A stretch of DNA of 64,000 bases from Telmatactis stephensoni (GCA_029948255.1 JALIZF010001609.1:372001-436000), one strand, 5' to 3'; positions 10,137 to 21,210 are shown, numbered from the stretch's first letter. Notes: generated by a model not told the origin, from the sequence alone. A program made the numbers and translations.

Positions 10137-10784
10137 CGTCCTCGGAGACCCAGGGCGTCAGGGAGCGGGGAGGGGAGCGGAGGGAAAAGGAAAGAGGGGA
10201 AAAGGACGCCCTGGGCTTTTGACTACCCCTAACTTGTCTTGAGGCCAAACATAAACAAAGGCTCTGATTGGCCTCATTATAATTTAATTATAATGAGGCC
10301 AATCAGAAGCGTTTGTGCCATTAGGTTAAAATCATCTAAAATTACCAGTAAGCAAGTTGATCCCACGCATCGCCACGATCAAACAATACAAGCTGTCACG
10401 TTTAGTTTGAAAAGAACCATGTTTCCAGCTTACCGCGACTTTTAAACAATAAATACGTAATCTCTTTCATGTATTTTGCAACAGCAATGAGTTTAGAGTG
10501 AAAAATATAGATAATTTCAAAGACCTTGGTGAAACAAGATGTATTTGAGGAACTTCTGACAGGATATGGCTGAGCAACTGTCACTATATCAAAGCGATAA
10601 TTGAAATGAGCCAGATATGTTTGTCATTTGAACTTTGTTTACGTTAGACCGTCTAATTGAATTAATTTTGGCCTCAAGACAAGTTAGGGGTAGTCAAAAG
10701 CCCAGGGCGTCCTTTTCCCCTCTTTCCTTTCCCCTCCGCTCCCCTCCTCTCTCCCCTCCCTGACGCCCTGGGTCTCCGAGGACG
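10137..10784. mobile_element. 648-bp foldback element with 110-bp arms
   Basis: The left arm 10137-10249 and right arm 10667-10784 are reverse complements, including 'agacccagggcgtc' and 'gtcttgaggccaaa'. A second palindrome (10264-10304, 'tgattggcctcattat') lies just inside the left arm. There is no coding content. It is intronic, ending about 100 bases before exon 2 of the secreted-protein gene. Confidence 0.85.
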
Positions 10785-10887
10785 GCCTGTTGGGGCATCC
10801 TGTTTAATTTTACACTGGCCTTCCTGTCTTTTGATGAGCTTCCTACGAAGATAAATTTTTACACTACTATCTTACTATTCTTTTCAG

Positions 10888-11047
10888 TTCTCAGCAGCCT
10901 GCCTTAGCCAAGAAACCAGCAACCCAAACCAAATCATTGATGACATGAGATTCTTTGTTGAGCAAGAAACACGTTTCCAACAGAAATATCATTTCTGTCA
11001 TCCTGACATCGACTATTCAGGACTAACGAAACTCCTGGAAAAATCTG
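10888..11047 (+). CDS. Secreted cysteine-rich protein, exon 2
   Basis: Preceded by a polypyrimidine tract and acceptor (attcttttcag|TTC). It is open in the frame left by exon 1 and encodes residues 53-105, beginning FSAACLSQETSN. The donor is TCTG|GTAAAC, leaving phase 1, which matches exon 3. Cysteines fall at residues 57 and 89. The phase match at both ends is the main support for the gene model. Confidence 0.7.
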
Positions 11048-11618
11048 GTAAACATTTTTGAACTGAGATTATAAGTCAGATTATAAGTCGTAAATTTTTC
11101 TCCTTTAAATCGGTGGCGCTTACGTACCACAGGAAGCCCAAACTAACGACGAACAGACTGGCTTTTGGGATTAACTGGAACGGGTTAATTTCAAGATGGC
11201 GTCAGACGCAACAGAAAAGAAATTGCAAACATTTCCATCTCTAGAGCAAACAATAAGCTCAATAACGAGTTTAAGAGTTGGCGGTTATAAATTAAATTAG
11301 TATCCAAGTTTCGGTCGCCAATTAGTATCCAAGCTTCTGTCTACATTTTGACGTCATCTGTGCATCTACTTGAGTACAGATGTACGGAATATAATATATA
11401 ACAAAAAAAATATCTATTTTATATAGATATTTGTTATACAGATTATAAAGAATAAACATAACTTGAAGCTTATGAAAGTATTATTGCTATTTTAAGGAAC
11501 GAAGACAAATTACAGTTCGTACATCATAGGTAATATAATCCTCTCACTGGCATTGAACTATTCCTCGTCTTCATCACTTCCTGTTCATCGACCTAATCAG
11601 CTTCTTCTTCCATCGTAG

Positions 11619-11881
11619 ACGATGAGAGACCAGAGCTGTGTGCTTTGAACGTATACAAGACATGCTTAAAGAAATACTACGAGCTGTTCCCAAATAAAAT
11701 GCCTTGTGCTGATCTTTCTGTGCAAATTTCTTGCATGAAAGAAGAAGCCCCGAAAACCTGCCGAGTCACCATTCTGGATAAGCTTGTTTTTATTTTTGAT
11801 ACAATTGGTAACGATCTTATTAACAAGATAAAGGAAAATATGCCAGAAGAATGCGATTTTAATCAGTCAGAAGCTAGCTAG
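11619..11881 (+). CDS. Secreted cysteine-rich protein, exon 3
   Basis: The acceptor is catcgtag|AC, continuing phase 1 from exon 2. It encodes residues 106-192 and ends SEAS-TAG at 11879-11881. Cysteines are at 113, 121, 135, 144, 153 and 184, giving ten in the mature protein. The spacings 48-57-89 in exons 1-2 (9 and 32 residues) are echoed by 144-153-184 (9 and 31) here, and CIKQW echoes CLKKY, so the protein may be a tandem duplication of one module. Candidate AATAAA signals lie at 11949 and 11973. No family was recognised. Confidence 0.72.
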
Positions 11882-12073
11882 ACCTCAAGGTACTAAGCCC
11901 TTGTAATCGATTGCATAATCAGATAAATTATCGACAAATGTATTCAAAAATAAAAAAAATTGAAAACTAATTAATAAAAGAACTAATATAACTTGTCAAT
12001 TGGAAACGGAGATGAATTAAGAAGCAATTTTGCGATCAGAAATTTAAACAAACAAGCAAGTAAGCGAACAAAG

Positions 12074-12207
12074 AAGCAGAAATGTAAGCGTAAGACGGTC
12101 TTCAGTTATTCGTTCGTTCGTTTGTCTGTTTAGACTAACACAAACAAACAGACAAACGAACAGACGAACGAATAACTGAAGACCGTCTTACGCCTTCGTT
12201 TCTGCTT
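12074..12207. repeat. Long hairpin with about 60-bp arms
   Basis: 12074-12132 and 12147-12207 are reverse complements sharing 'cgtaagacggtcttcag' and 'ttattcgttcg'. The loop is about 14 bases. It lies between the convergent 3' ends of the secreted-protein gene and the zinc-finger gene. Confidence 0.8.
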
Positions 12208-12576
12208 CAGCTTCTCCTTCCGTCGCTCGAAAACTGGATTTAAAAACCACACACACACACACACACGCAAACAAAGAAAAATGAACGAACAAACAAAACT
12301 GCCTGTTGAAATGTGCAATGTTATACATCAAAGAATCACTCGAGCATCGTCTTTTACTGAAAATATCTTGATAGCTATTCTCCATTGCTTTTCCTCTCGG
12401 CCCACGTAAGGGAATCCGGAATGATGCAAGATTCCAGTTTTTGTGGATTCATGATTCGCTTACATGGGACGATTCCTCATACAGTTTCTCAGTAGAATTG
12501 TTGATATTAAAGAAACATTGAACTAATGACGTTCGCTCTTTGAGGGCTCACTGTACATCGTTTCCACTTTTCACAC

Positions 12577-14217
12577 TCAGTGATGTTTGACTTCATGCTC
12601 TTTAAGGTACGCTTTACGAGTAAATCCTAGACCACAGATTTTACACCCATACGGTTTTATGCCAGTGTGAACGTATTCATGACGCATAACAATTGCTCTT
12701 TGTGTAAATGACTTTCCACACGTCTTACATTTATACGGTTTTGTTCCAGTGTGAATATATTCATGATGTTTTAACGTTCGTTTTTCAGTAAATGACCTTC
12801 CACAGGTTTTACATTTATGGAGCTTTGTACCGGTGTGAATATATTCATGTTTTTTAAGAAGTGAAGATTGTGTAAACCTCTTTCCACATGTTTTACATTC
12901 ATATGGTTTTATCCCAGTGTGATTAAAACTATGAAGTTTAAGAGCTCTCTTATTTGTAAATCCTTTACCACAAGTCTCACATTCAAATGGTTTAGTATCA
13001 CTGTGAATGTATTCATGACTTTTAAGGCTTACTTTTTGCGCAAACTTATGACCACAGATTTTACATTCAAATGGTTTTTGTCCAGTGTGAGTATTTTCAT
13101 GAATTTTAAGGTTTCCTTTCAAGACAAACGCCTTACCACAAACTTTACACACATATGGCTTCTTTCCACTGTGAATAAGTTCATGAACCTTAAGATATTG
13201 TGGGTTTGCACATCTCTTGCCACATGTTTTACACTCGCACGGTTTTGTATCACTGTGAATGTATTCATGAAGTTTAAGGTGATACTTGTCTATAAATGCT
13301 TTTCCACAGGTTTCACACTTATGTGGTCTTTTGCCAGTGTGAATGCATTCATGACGTCTAAGGTTAGGCCGCCTTGGAAATCTCTTACCACAAATTTTAC
13401 ATTCGTGCTTTTTGACCCCAGTGTGAGTGTCCTCATGACGTTTATGATCACTCTTATGTATAAATTTCTTTCCACAGGTTTTACATTCAAAAAGTCTCTT
13501 TCTCATAGTTAAATTCGACTGACAGTCTTCCGTAAACTTTTGATTGTTTTGGGATGCAGATTCGATTTCGCTGTTTACTGGTGGATGTCCTTCATCACTA
13601 CCATCCAACACACTGCAGTCCCCTGTAACCTCAGTCATTCCTTGGATTTCACTTTCACCATCCAATACTGTGTTCTCACTTTGTCCTGATGCTGGTATAG
13701 CATCGAGTACGTCAACCACTGCCAAATGGAAACTTTCTGTCAATGGGCTTTCATTTCTGACGGCATTGATGGACTCCATCAAACCACGATTACTATCGGC
13801 AATAACGTGGGGCTCATTACGAAGATCTTCATTACAGTTTTTTCGTGATATTGATGAAACATCCTCATCCAACTGTAAACTACAAAGATTTTGAACAATA
13901 TTTGGTAGTATCAAACCACAGTCATTAAACCGATCACCCTGGTTAATACATCCTAGATCGTTGTCTGTTTTATCCTCCATCATAAGGTGAGATTCGTTTT
14001 CGCAATCAAATACTAAATCACTGCTTTCTTTTGATGTTGATGCAGCATCCCCATCCAACTGTGACCTACATAGGTTTTCGTTGTCAAGACTGTTTGGCTT
14101 TATCAAACTATCATCTACATGTACAGACAAACATCCATTACTACATCCATAATCCTCAGTTTGTGTTCCCACACAGACAAGTAGCCGTCCAAAAATTGGT
14201 GTTCCATCTTCATAGCC
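12577..14217 (-). CDS. C2H2 zinc-finger protein, main exon (11 fingers)
   Basis: Second coding exon of a predicted 585-residue nuclear DNA-binding protein. The acceptor ttttag|GGC at 14217 is in phase 0, matching the exon at 14542-14658. After GYEDGTPIFGRLLVC comes an acidic, serine- and asparagine-rich spacer of about 220 residues. Eleven C2H2 fingers follow, from FECKTCGKKF to YGCKICGLGF, joined mostly by TG(x)KP(Y/F)-type linkers, with SD(T)KP and SGKKP in three places. All pairs are CxxC and HxxxH. The fingers occupy roughly residues 277-585 and the stop is at 12577-12579. The target is unknown. The array looks intact, so the gene is probably functional. Confidence 0.9.
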   Translation of the reverse strand, partial: GYEDGTPIFGRLLVCVGTQTEDYGCSNGCLSVHVDDSLIKPNSLDNENLCRSQLDGDAASTSKESSDLVFDCENESHLMMEDKTDNDLGCINQGDRFNDCGLILPNIVQNLCSLQLDEDVSSISRKNCNEDLRNEPHVIADSNRGLMESINAVRNESPLTESFHLAVVDVLDAIPASGQSENTVLDGESEIQGMTEVTGDCSVLDGSDEGHPPVNSEIESASQNNQKFTEDCQSNLTMRKRLFECKTCGKKFIHKSDHKRHEDTHTGVKKHECKICGKRFPRRPNLRRHECIHTGKRPHKCETCGKAFIDKYHLKLHEYIHSDTKPCECKTCGKRCANPQYLKVHELIHSGKKPYVCKVCGKAFVLKGNLKIHENTHTGQKPFECKICGHKFAQKVSLKSHEYIHSDTKPFECETCGKGFTNKRALKLHSFNHTGIKPYECKTCGKRFTQSSLLKKHEYIHTGTKLHKCKTCGRSFTEKRTLKHHEYIHTGTKPYKCKTCGKSFTQRAIVMRHEYVHTGIKPYGCKICGLGFTRKAYLKEHEVKHH

Positions 14218-14541
14218 CTAAAACCAATAGTAGGTGATGTGTATTAGCTTCAGTTTATACATGGCATCTGATAGGGTATGACATGAGAAAATAAAAACAG
14301 AGCTGTGCGGAAATTTGAAGGCATATTACGCTGGAAAAAATCGATGATCATGCGAGGACAAAAAATAATAATGCTCATGTGGATTTTAATGCAATCACCA
14401 CAAAAATGGCAAAATTAAAAAAAAGGTAAAGGACCTTGTTTAACGTCGGTAGTTCCTTTAGCTGAGCTAATCTTCCAGGAAGCCGACGGTGCGCTCATTT
14501 TTTTTATAATAGATATATTATAGAGAGATAGCAATACCTAC

Positions 14542-14658
14542 ATTAGACCTGTCTGGCCATCTGTGTTCTGCAGTCACCTTGTTGTAATAAAACAGTAGCT
14601 GTCCTGACTTACAGAAGAACTCCATCCAATCTGTGTCCGGCACTGTTGATGAATCCAT
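14542..14658 (-). CDS. Zinc-finger protein, first coding exon (WW-like segment)
   Basis: The ATG at 14656-14658 follows an acceptor (gtttcag|CAATCCT), so a 5' untranslated or coding exon probably lies upstream. It encodes 39 residues and ends AGGTCTAAT|GTAGGT in phase 0, matching the finger exon. The segment from W11 reads WMEFFCKSGQLLFYYN, then VTAEHRWPD. It has a first tryptophan, a tyrosine pair followed by N, and a second tryptophan followed by P, as in a WW domain, which binds proline-rich peptides. WW domains fused to C2H2 arrays are not a standard architecture as far as I know. The WW call rests on pattern only. Confidence 0.6.
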
Positions 14659-14911
14659 AGGATTGCTGAAACACAACAGGGTGTATTTTATTTGCATATT
14701 TCTATGTGTTCAAAGAATGTCTTCAATACACTTTGTACAGTAAGGAAGATAAAACCTATCAAGAGTGGGGATACTACACCAAAACTCTGCTAACCCAAAT
14801 CCTTTTAACTCAAGAACCCTGCTATATCGCACACAATTCCCTTAAGTCATTTATTCAGTCAATTACCATCCCGAACCCCCGCTATCTCAAACAATGTTAA
14901 GGGTGTACAAT

Positions 14912-14999
14912 AATGATAACAACAACAATAACAACAACAACAACAACAACAACAACAATAATAATAATAATAACAATGATACAATACTACTACTACTAG

Positions 15000-15033
<34 letters not shown>

Positions 15034-15036
15034 AAT
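14912..15036. repeat. (AAC)n, (AAT)n and (GAT)n microsatellites
   Basis: Adjacent trinucleotide runs. They create long spurious poly-Cys, poly-Ser or poly-Leu frames on the minus strand. Confidence 0.95.
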
Positions 15037-15834
15037 GTTATCAATAGACTTGGCGCAAAACTGAAAAAGTAGATCGCAAAACATGCAGAAGGCATTTTAG
15101 GGTAGAATTAAGCTGGTAACATAACTATTCTAAACTTATTTTTCATGCTAAATCCGAATATGGCAGTTACCAAGACGTATTCTGTAATCTTATACGTGTA
15201 AATGACGTATTTTGTGAATTGCTACAGTCATTTCATACTAACGGCTTTTTCATGTAATTCCAAAAGTTCCCAAACTTAAAAACAGTGACCATAACTGGAA
15301 AGAGCACATCAAAATCAGTAAAACTGTGAAGTTCGAAAAATATAAGTTGAAAAATCAAGGAGATACGAATTTAGATATTTAGCGCAGGTATATGAATCCA
15401 CCTTTTTATCGTATCTTCGCCATAGATAGAAAAGATATTAAGGAGAAGCCTATATGCAAATTAGGTCACTTGACCTCTTTTCTAAAATATCTCCCTTTAT
15501 AAAGAACGTTTGAAAGCCATAAAGGCCAATTTGTAAAGACCTCTATAAAAGGAAGAAAACAATATAAACCGTTAAAATCCAACAAATCTTTGTGTACCCC
15601 AATTTAAATCCAAAATTTAAAACCAATAATTTGATGTAGCTTGTCACGTGACAGCCCATCTAAAGTGAACATGTTTCAGAAATTTTCATTTTAGGTATAT
15701 TCAATAAAATATGCTGGTTTTTTATTCCCACGAAGAAAAGGCCAAAAACCTCTTAAAACCTAGATTTATGCAAATTAGGCTCAATCCAGGCCTTAATATA
15801 CTTGACTAGTCAGAAAAATACTGTCATCAAAGTT
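15037..15834. other. Non-coding stretch
   Basis: AT-rich with no gene. The segment 'ccaggccttaatata' at about 15788-15804 matches the right terminus of the TTAA-flanked element at 30982-31400, so an end of a related element lies here. The matching left end was not identified. Confidence 0.5.
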
Positions 15835-16222
15835 GAATGGGAGAAATACTGTTGCAAGCATTAATTCAAGAGCAGTGTTATTGGTGCAATAAAGAGCAGG
15901 AATTGTCAGCTGGACAAAGGAGGATCTTCAAACCATGGACAGAAAGACAAAAATAATGACAATGAATAGAGTGCTGCACTCTCAGAGTGATGTAGATAGA
16001 CTATATGTACCAAGAAAAGAAAACCGGGAGAGGTCTGGTAAGTGTACAAAGTTGTGTTGAACTTGAAGTTATTAATGAAAGCAAGTATGTTGAAAGTCCA
16101 AAGGAAAAGTTGCTAAATATTGTTCATAGTGAAAAAGTGGTTAGTTTTGAGGGGGAGGAAGAAGTCAAGGAAATAAAAAAGAATGTAAAGCAAAGACAAA
16201 TTCAGGCCTGGACTTTTTAATT
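15835..16222 (+). pseudogene. Non-LTR retrotransposon reverse-transcriptase relic, C-terminal region
   Basis: Translation gives WTKEDLQTMDRKTK, then DVDRLYVPRKE. After a frameshift near 16020 it continues as GRGLVSVQSCVELEV. The order WTKEEL-MDRKTRK-DRLYVPRKEGGRGLISVEDCVE is a well-known block downstream of the RT domain in metazoan LINE-type ORFs. A weaker upstream match (SINSRAVLLVQ, then AGIVSWTKED) extends it left. The frameshift and missing catalytic core make it a dead 5'-truncated copy. The frame ends at 16218-16220. Confidence 0.75.
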
Positions 16223-16854
16223 GTTCTTCTATGGTGGGAAAAAAAACCAGCTTAAAGTGGCTTAACCTATGTAGGGGACTACGTGTCCTATTGTTTTGTT
16301 CACCTAGTGTAACTAACTATATGTAAGTTTGTTAACTGAATCTGTACATAAATAAACCCAGAAAATTAAGCTTAAATAATACATGAAAAGGTATACAAAA
16401 TATTTAAAGGTGAAAACTTGTTTTTGTATTTCATAAGGATTCAAACTCAGACCTTCTATTTGTGTTGCCTGGATAGGCCCTGCTCTAAATGATTGCCTGG
16501 GGTGCCTGGGGTGCCTGGGGTGAAACCAGCATTTGATTTAATTACAGCACACGCTGGGATGGAATGTTGAAATTGCATAATCTCATGTTGAAATTGCATG
16601 TCAACGAAATTGCATGTTAAAATTGCATGTCATATTGAAATGAATGATGTCATGTTGAATTGAATAATTACATGTGTAAAGCTAACTAAACAGGAACTAT
16701 AAACCCAATTCACAAATGAAGGGTTCGATGTGAAAACAGCCTTAGTGACTTTTTGATATTAATTTTTTTGTAAAATGGTATAATTAGAATAATTATTAAT
16801 TATAATTAGAATATAATTATAATTAATAATGGGATTTCAGAGTAGTATTACAGC
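16223..16854. other. Non-coding stretch with short direct repeats
   Basis: No gene is seen. It contains tandem 'ggggtgcct' units at about 16496-16520, repeated 'gaaattgcatgt' units at about 16567-16632, and an AT palindrome at about 16780-16830. Confidence 0.7.
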
Positions 16855-17450
16855 TAATATCTCTGCACATTCAAAGCGTTTTTATGACGGAATAATTGAA
16901 AATTGAATAGATTATCTCTTCGCTCTCAACACAGCGCGCATTCAAAGAGTTTTGGTGACTGAATAAATGTAAATTGAATGGATTTCTACTTTCCTTTCTT
17001 TTGAGCGCGCATTCAAAGTATTTTGGTGACGGAATAATTGAAAATTGAATGAATTATATCTTCGCTCTCAACACAGCGCGCATTCAAAGAGTTTTGATGA
17101 CGGAATAATTGAAAATTGAATAAATTATCTCTTCGCTCTCACACAGCGCGCATTCAAAGTGTTTTGATGACGGAATAATTGAAAATTGAATAAATTATCA
17201 CTTGGCTCTCAACACAGCGCTCATTCAAAGCGTTTTGATGACGGAATAATTGTAGATTGAATGAATTATCTCTTCGCTCTCAACACAGCGCGCATTCAAA
17301 GAGTTTTGATGACGGAATAATTGAAAATTGAATAAATTATCTCTTCGCTCTCAACACAGCGCAATTTCAGAATGTTTTGTTGACGGAATAATTGCAAACT
17401 GAATAAATGATCTTTGGCTTCCAACACAGTGCGCATTTAAAATGATTTGA
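16855..17450 (+). repeat. About 71-bp minisatellite, roughly 8 copies
   Basis: Tandem units contain 'gcgcgcattcaaag', 'tgacggaataattgaaa' and 'ttatctcttcgctctcaac'. Copies start near 16866, 16932, 17005, 17077, 17147, 17218, 17288 and 17359. The outer copies are the most diverged. No ORF and no sign of transcription. Confidence 0.9.
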
Positions 17451-17555
17451 TGACGCAATGATTTTCATTGGCCTTTTGGCAGGTCTTGCGTGACATTTTA
17501 AATTTTAATCCAACAAAAACAAAAATATAATATTTGAAAAGAACGTTAACACACC

Positions 17556-17770
17556 AAAATTAGTAAAAGTTGAGATTTTGAAGTAGTGTCGATGAATGGC
17601 GCCAAAGTTATCGTTGGCCAAAGTTGGTTCTTTTTCTATAGAAACGTTCGGTGGTGGGCAACAGCTTGCCCACCAACGAACGTTTCTATACAAATAAAGC
17701 AAACTTCGGCCGCCCATAACTTTGGCGCCATTCATCGAAACTACTTCAAAATCTCAACTTTTACTAATTT
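17556..17770. mobile_element. Foldback element with about 100-bp arms
   Basis: The arms 17556-17654 and 17661-17770 are reverse complements and meet at 'gtgggcaacagcttgcccac'. Shared blocks include 'gaatggcgccaaagtta' and 'agttgagattttgaagtag'. The fold explains why similar short frames appear on both strands. Confidence 0.88.
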
Positions 17771-18043
17771 CAAATATTTGTGATATTTGTAACAAATAAA
17801 CTAATAAAGTGCAACGTACAATATTACTTTTTTCTTAGCTCTGTCTTTGTTGAGTTTCAGTTATCAACAAAAAATGTAAATTGATTAAATTGCAGCGGGA
17901 AATCATTTCTAAGCGAAGTTCGCTTCCTTCGATCCATTTCTCCATTTCATGAAAGCATCATGTTTCTTGCGGGACTGGCAGGTATGTTAGCTGGAACGTA
18001 ACATCCTTTTCACGTGGTCTGAAATTGAAAACTGTGGAATTAA

Positions 18044-18422
18044 TTAAGGCCGTAAACGTTATATTTTTGAAATGGTCATCTTTTAGGCGTTATTTACATG
18101 TCCCGAATTGATCGTTGTCACCGAAAGCGCCTCAGCTCTTCCCCTTGAAAGCGCTTTTAAAAGTGACTATTTTCGAATACGCTCATCTATCGTTTCCGTA
18201 TGACACTGAGCCGTAAGAACTTCTCTTCGGAAATGCTGGACCACGTGACATTTCTAGTCCTTTCTAAGTAGGATAAACAAACGTTTGTGGATGCTTTCAT
18301 AGTTCTCGTGTGAACAGGCAAAAACGAAGTGAAAACTGATCGTGTGGACGAAGAAGTTTTTAGCTTTTTACGTACATTTATACCATAAAACGAAAACATT
18401 TCCTTGTGGACGGGGCCTTATT
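18044..18422. mobile_element. TTAA-type MITE with TTAAGGCC termini
   Basis: The left end TTAAggccgt (18044) mirrors the right end acggggccTTAT (about 18422). The interior, on the plus strand, includes 'tcgtgtgaacaggcaaaaac', a motif seen in many animal MITEs. Right-flank decay (TTAT for TTAA) suggests age. Short ORFs here are not genes. Confidence 0.55.
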
Positions 18423-18727
18423 GAATGAAAGATAATTCCCATGGATGGTATGGAACTGCAAGGAATGAAGATTCACACGGCCATTTTACTACTAAATTAT
18501 CGCCAGAAAGTCTAATTTACAATATAAAATTGCAGTCAGTTATGCCATATATCTAGTTTGAGAATTCTACACTTTGTAGGCAAACTTGTTGATGTTTTAC
18601 TGAACCCCTTCATGAGTCTAGCTCGATCTGATGGCTTACCACAGGAAACCCTCAGTGAATAAGAATATAAACTATCATATCGCTCAGAAATGTACACAAC
18701 AGTTAAATTTTTCACTTTTTATTGGTT

Positions 18728-19908
18728 AATAATATACATGAAAAAATTTCTCGATGCTGATTGGCTAAGAGCAGTGCTGTTTTAAAGAAATTTATTGCAG
18801 AAAAAAGCTAGGAAAATTAGTGCAGAAAAAAGGAAATTTAGTGCAAACCCCAGTTGAGTTTTCCAAAACAGCGTCAAAATCCAAGTTTTCTTAGTTCTGC
18901 TGTTGTTCACATTATCTAGTATCAAAAGGACGGGGGCCACTAATTGCGATTCATTTTTAATTCAATTTTTCTTATAGACTGTGTATAGGGCTTTTGATTT
19001 ATGAAAAAAAATTGGGGGTACCCATGCATTTAGCCAAGATAATTAATGCTAAAGGTAGCCAATTACCGCTGACCAGCGATTTTTTGCACTTCCAATAAAG
19101 TATTATTTTTTAAAACGCTCATTCATAAAGAAGTCCGATGAAATTACTAAAAACTTTGAAAGGTCGAATCCCTTAAAATAAAAGAAAAAAACTCATATTT
19201 TTCAAATTACTGACACGCATTTTTGTCGATTTTCTTGCCTCCTTTTTACTCATTGGAGGCCGGACATCCAACGCTATTTAGCAAAAAATATATCGCAAAT
19301 AAGTTTTTTTACCGTAATTTTTTGTATACATGTAGCTTAGTTAATCTAAAAGCAAATGAGAAAATAAAATTATGAGGTATCCTTGCGATTTGAAAAGTTA
19401 TTTCCTGATAAACGCACGAAAACGTATTCGGCCAGGATTTGCCTAAATAACCAAGTGGCAAAGTAAATACAATGCATTATGGGACATTTTCAAGATGGCG
19501 GCCAACGGCATGTCAAAAGAACCGGGTTTTTTTTATGCGCTTTTAATATTTAATTTTAGAATGTGAGAAGCCATGTGTTTTTCTTCTCAAAATCCGAATT
19601 TTCTTCTCCAAAATTCGTAAAACTAGTTTGTTTTCAAGATGGTTTTTTTGCGAACACGATCTCCAAAAAAACGTTTGTTATTCAAAATTGTGTGACGTCG
19701 CGCTCGCGCTCGAGTCAAATGCGCAGAACACAGTGCACGCTGGAATTTGTGGCCCCCGTCCTTAATATTGTGTTTTTGAATGGAATTTTTGCTGAAATGT
19801 GCGCGCGCTACTGACGCCATCAAACGTCATCGAGCGCGCGCTCAGTTATTCCAAAAAGTTCGCTCTTTTAAAGCGGAAAAACTCATTTGTCTCTATAATT
19901 TTTTCATG
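18728..19908 (+). mobile_element. Family A MITE, copy 1, split by a second element
   Basis: The left terminus 'aataatatacatgaaaaaat' and right terminus 'ataattttttcatg' match the intact copy at 31476-31870 and the inverted copy at 32381-32806. The body is interrupted by a TTAA-type element at 18924-19765. The flanking halves line up with the unbroken copy. Confidence 0.8.
18924..19765. mobile_element. TTAA-type element B, copy 1, nested in family A
   Basis: The termini are 'aaggacgggggccac' and 'gtggcccccgtcctt', exact reverse complements. TTAA is present on the right and AAAA on the left. The interior includes a 'gggggtaccc' segment, 'aaaagttatttcctgataaacgc' and 'ttttcaagatggcggc', shared with copy 2 at 20221-21063. 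About 840 bp, with no transposase. Confidence 0.82.
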
Positions 19909-20220
19909 TTTGTTCCGGAGCCTCAGATTTCATCAATGAATTTCCTTTAAAATCCTGTCATTTAAAGATAATTGTTTGGCAATTCGAAAAGCGAGAAAAA
20001 AAGAGGGGGTCACCGTATTGGTTTCTGAGCTATAAGATGTCTTAAAAGGTGGTATTTTCAATGATTTTCCGCGATTTTTTGCAAAATGCACGTAATCCAT
20101 ATGGTCTGTAGAATGCGAACAAATTTTTTCCGAGAAACGCCTTGAACGTCTCAAAAGAGAGATGTGAGGTTTATCTAGCAGTTGTAATCGTATGTATTGT
20201 TTGATGAGTTGCAAACATGA

Positions 20221-21063
20221 TTAAGGTTGGTGCCTACTAATGGGAAGGTAATTTTTTTGGCCAAAAACCACATGGGTATCAAAGAGCCCATCATAGGGAA
20301 CTAGAATCCAAGGAAAAAAATGGGGGTCACCGTGCATATTAATGAGTTACACGCCATCAAATGTTGCAAAATCTGCCTATTCTTGAGGCCCAAAGAAAAA
20401 ATCATAAATACCCCATATTTTGAAAAAATGTCAAACTTTTTTTACTAAAACGTTTACAACATAATTCCCTTACTTGTCAATGCCATACGAAATATGAAAA
20501 ACCAGAATAACAATTTTTTTAATGACTTTTTACTAGTTTTCGACCTGTTTTGGTTCATGACCGCCAAATGAAAAGTCCAATTTTTACAATCAAGTTTCAA
20601 TTTTAAATTCATAAAAATATTTTAAAATAGTAGGTTAATCTCCACTTTACAATTTACAGAAATAAAAAATAGGGGTATCCGTGCGATTTAGAAAGTTATT
20701 TGCAGATAAACGCGCGAAAACTGATCAGAATTCGCGAAAATGATCAAAAATTCCCTAGCCCTCCCCGGAAAGTAGAGCGAATTATAATGCATTGTGGGAA
20801 ATTTTCAAGATGGCGGCGAAAACAGATCGTTTCTGGTAGAAATGATAGTCAAAACAGGCGTTGTAACTCAGGTTCTATTTATCAACTGTGAATTTCATTC
20901 AAACACAGGAGAGGCTAAATGGTTTTCCTTTAATTCTGTAAGTTTATTTTTTCAAAAAGTTGTAAAAAGGCCTTGCTTTTACGATTGCTTTACCGACAAA
21001 AATTCAGTGTTTTTGCATGCGCAGAAAGCAGTGCGCGCGGACAATAGTAGGCACCAACCTTAA
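20221..21063. mobile_element. TTAA-type element B, copy 2
   Basis: TTAA flanks both ends, with perfect termini 'ggttggtgcctact' and 'agtaggcaccaacc'. Length 843 bp, the same as copy 1, and it shares interior blocks with it. piggyBac-superfamily transposases duplicate TTAA; no transposase is encoded here, so it is non-autonomous. Confidence 0.85.
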
Positions 21064-21210
21064 AAGGGCATTCTAGAATCAAATTCCTACCCAATTACGC
21101 GCTCCGAAATCGTGTACAGACTGTAACAATGTGGAAAATTTACAACAATCCAATCAATGAAGTTGTATTTTTATTTTTTAAATCAAAAAAATGATAAGTG
21201 CTCTTTTGAA

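Noticed and set aside
12868..13512. 214-residue plus-strand frame
   Set aside because: It is the antisense of the zinc-finger array.
16855..17450. CRISPR-like array
   Set aside because: The whole 71-bp unit is repeated, without unique spacers, and the genome is eukaryotic.
18187..18399. 70-residue minus-strand frame
   Set aside because: Lies wholly within the TTAA-type MITE at 18044-18422.
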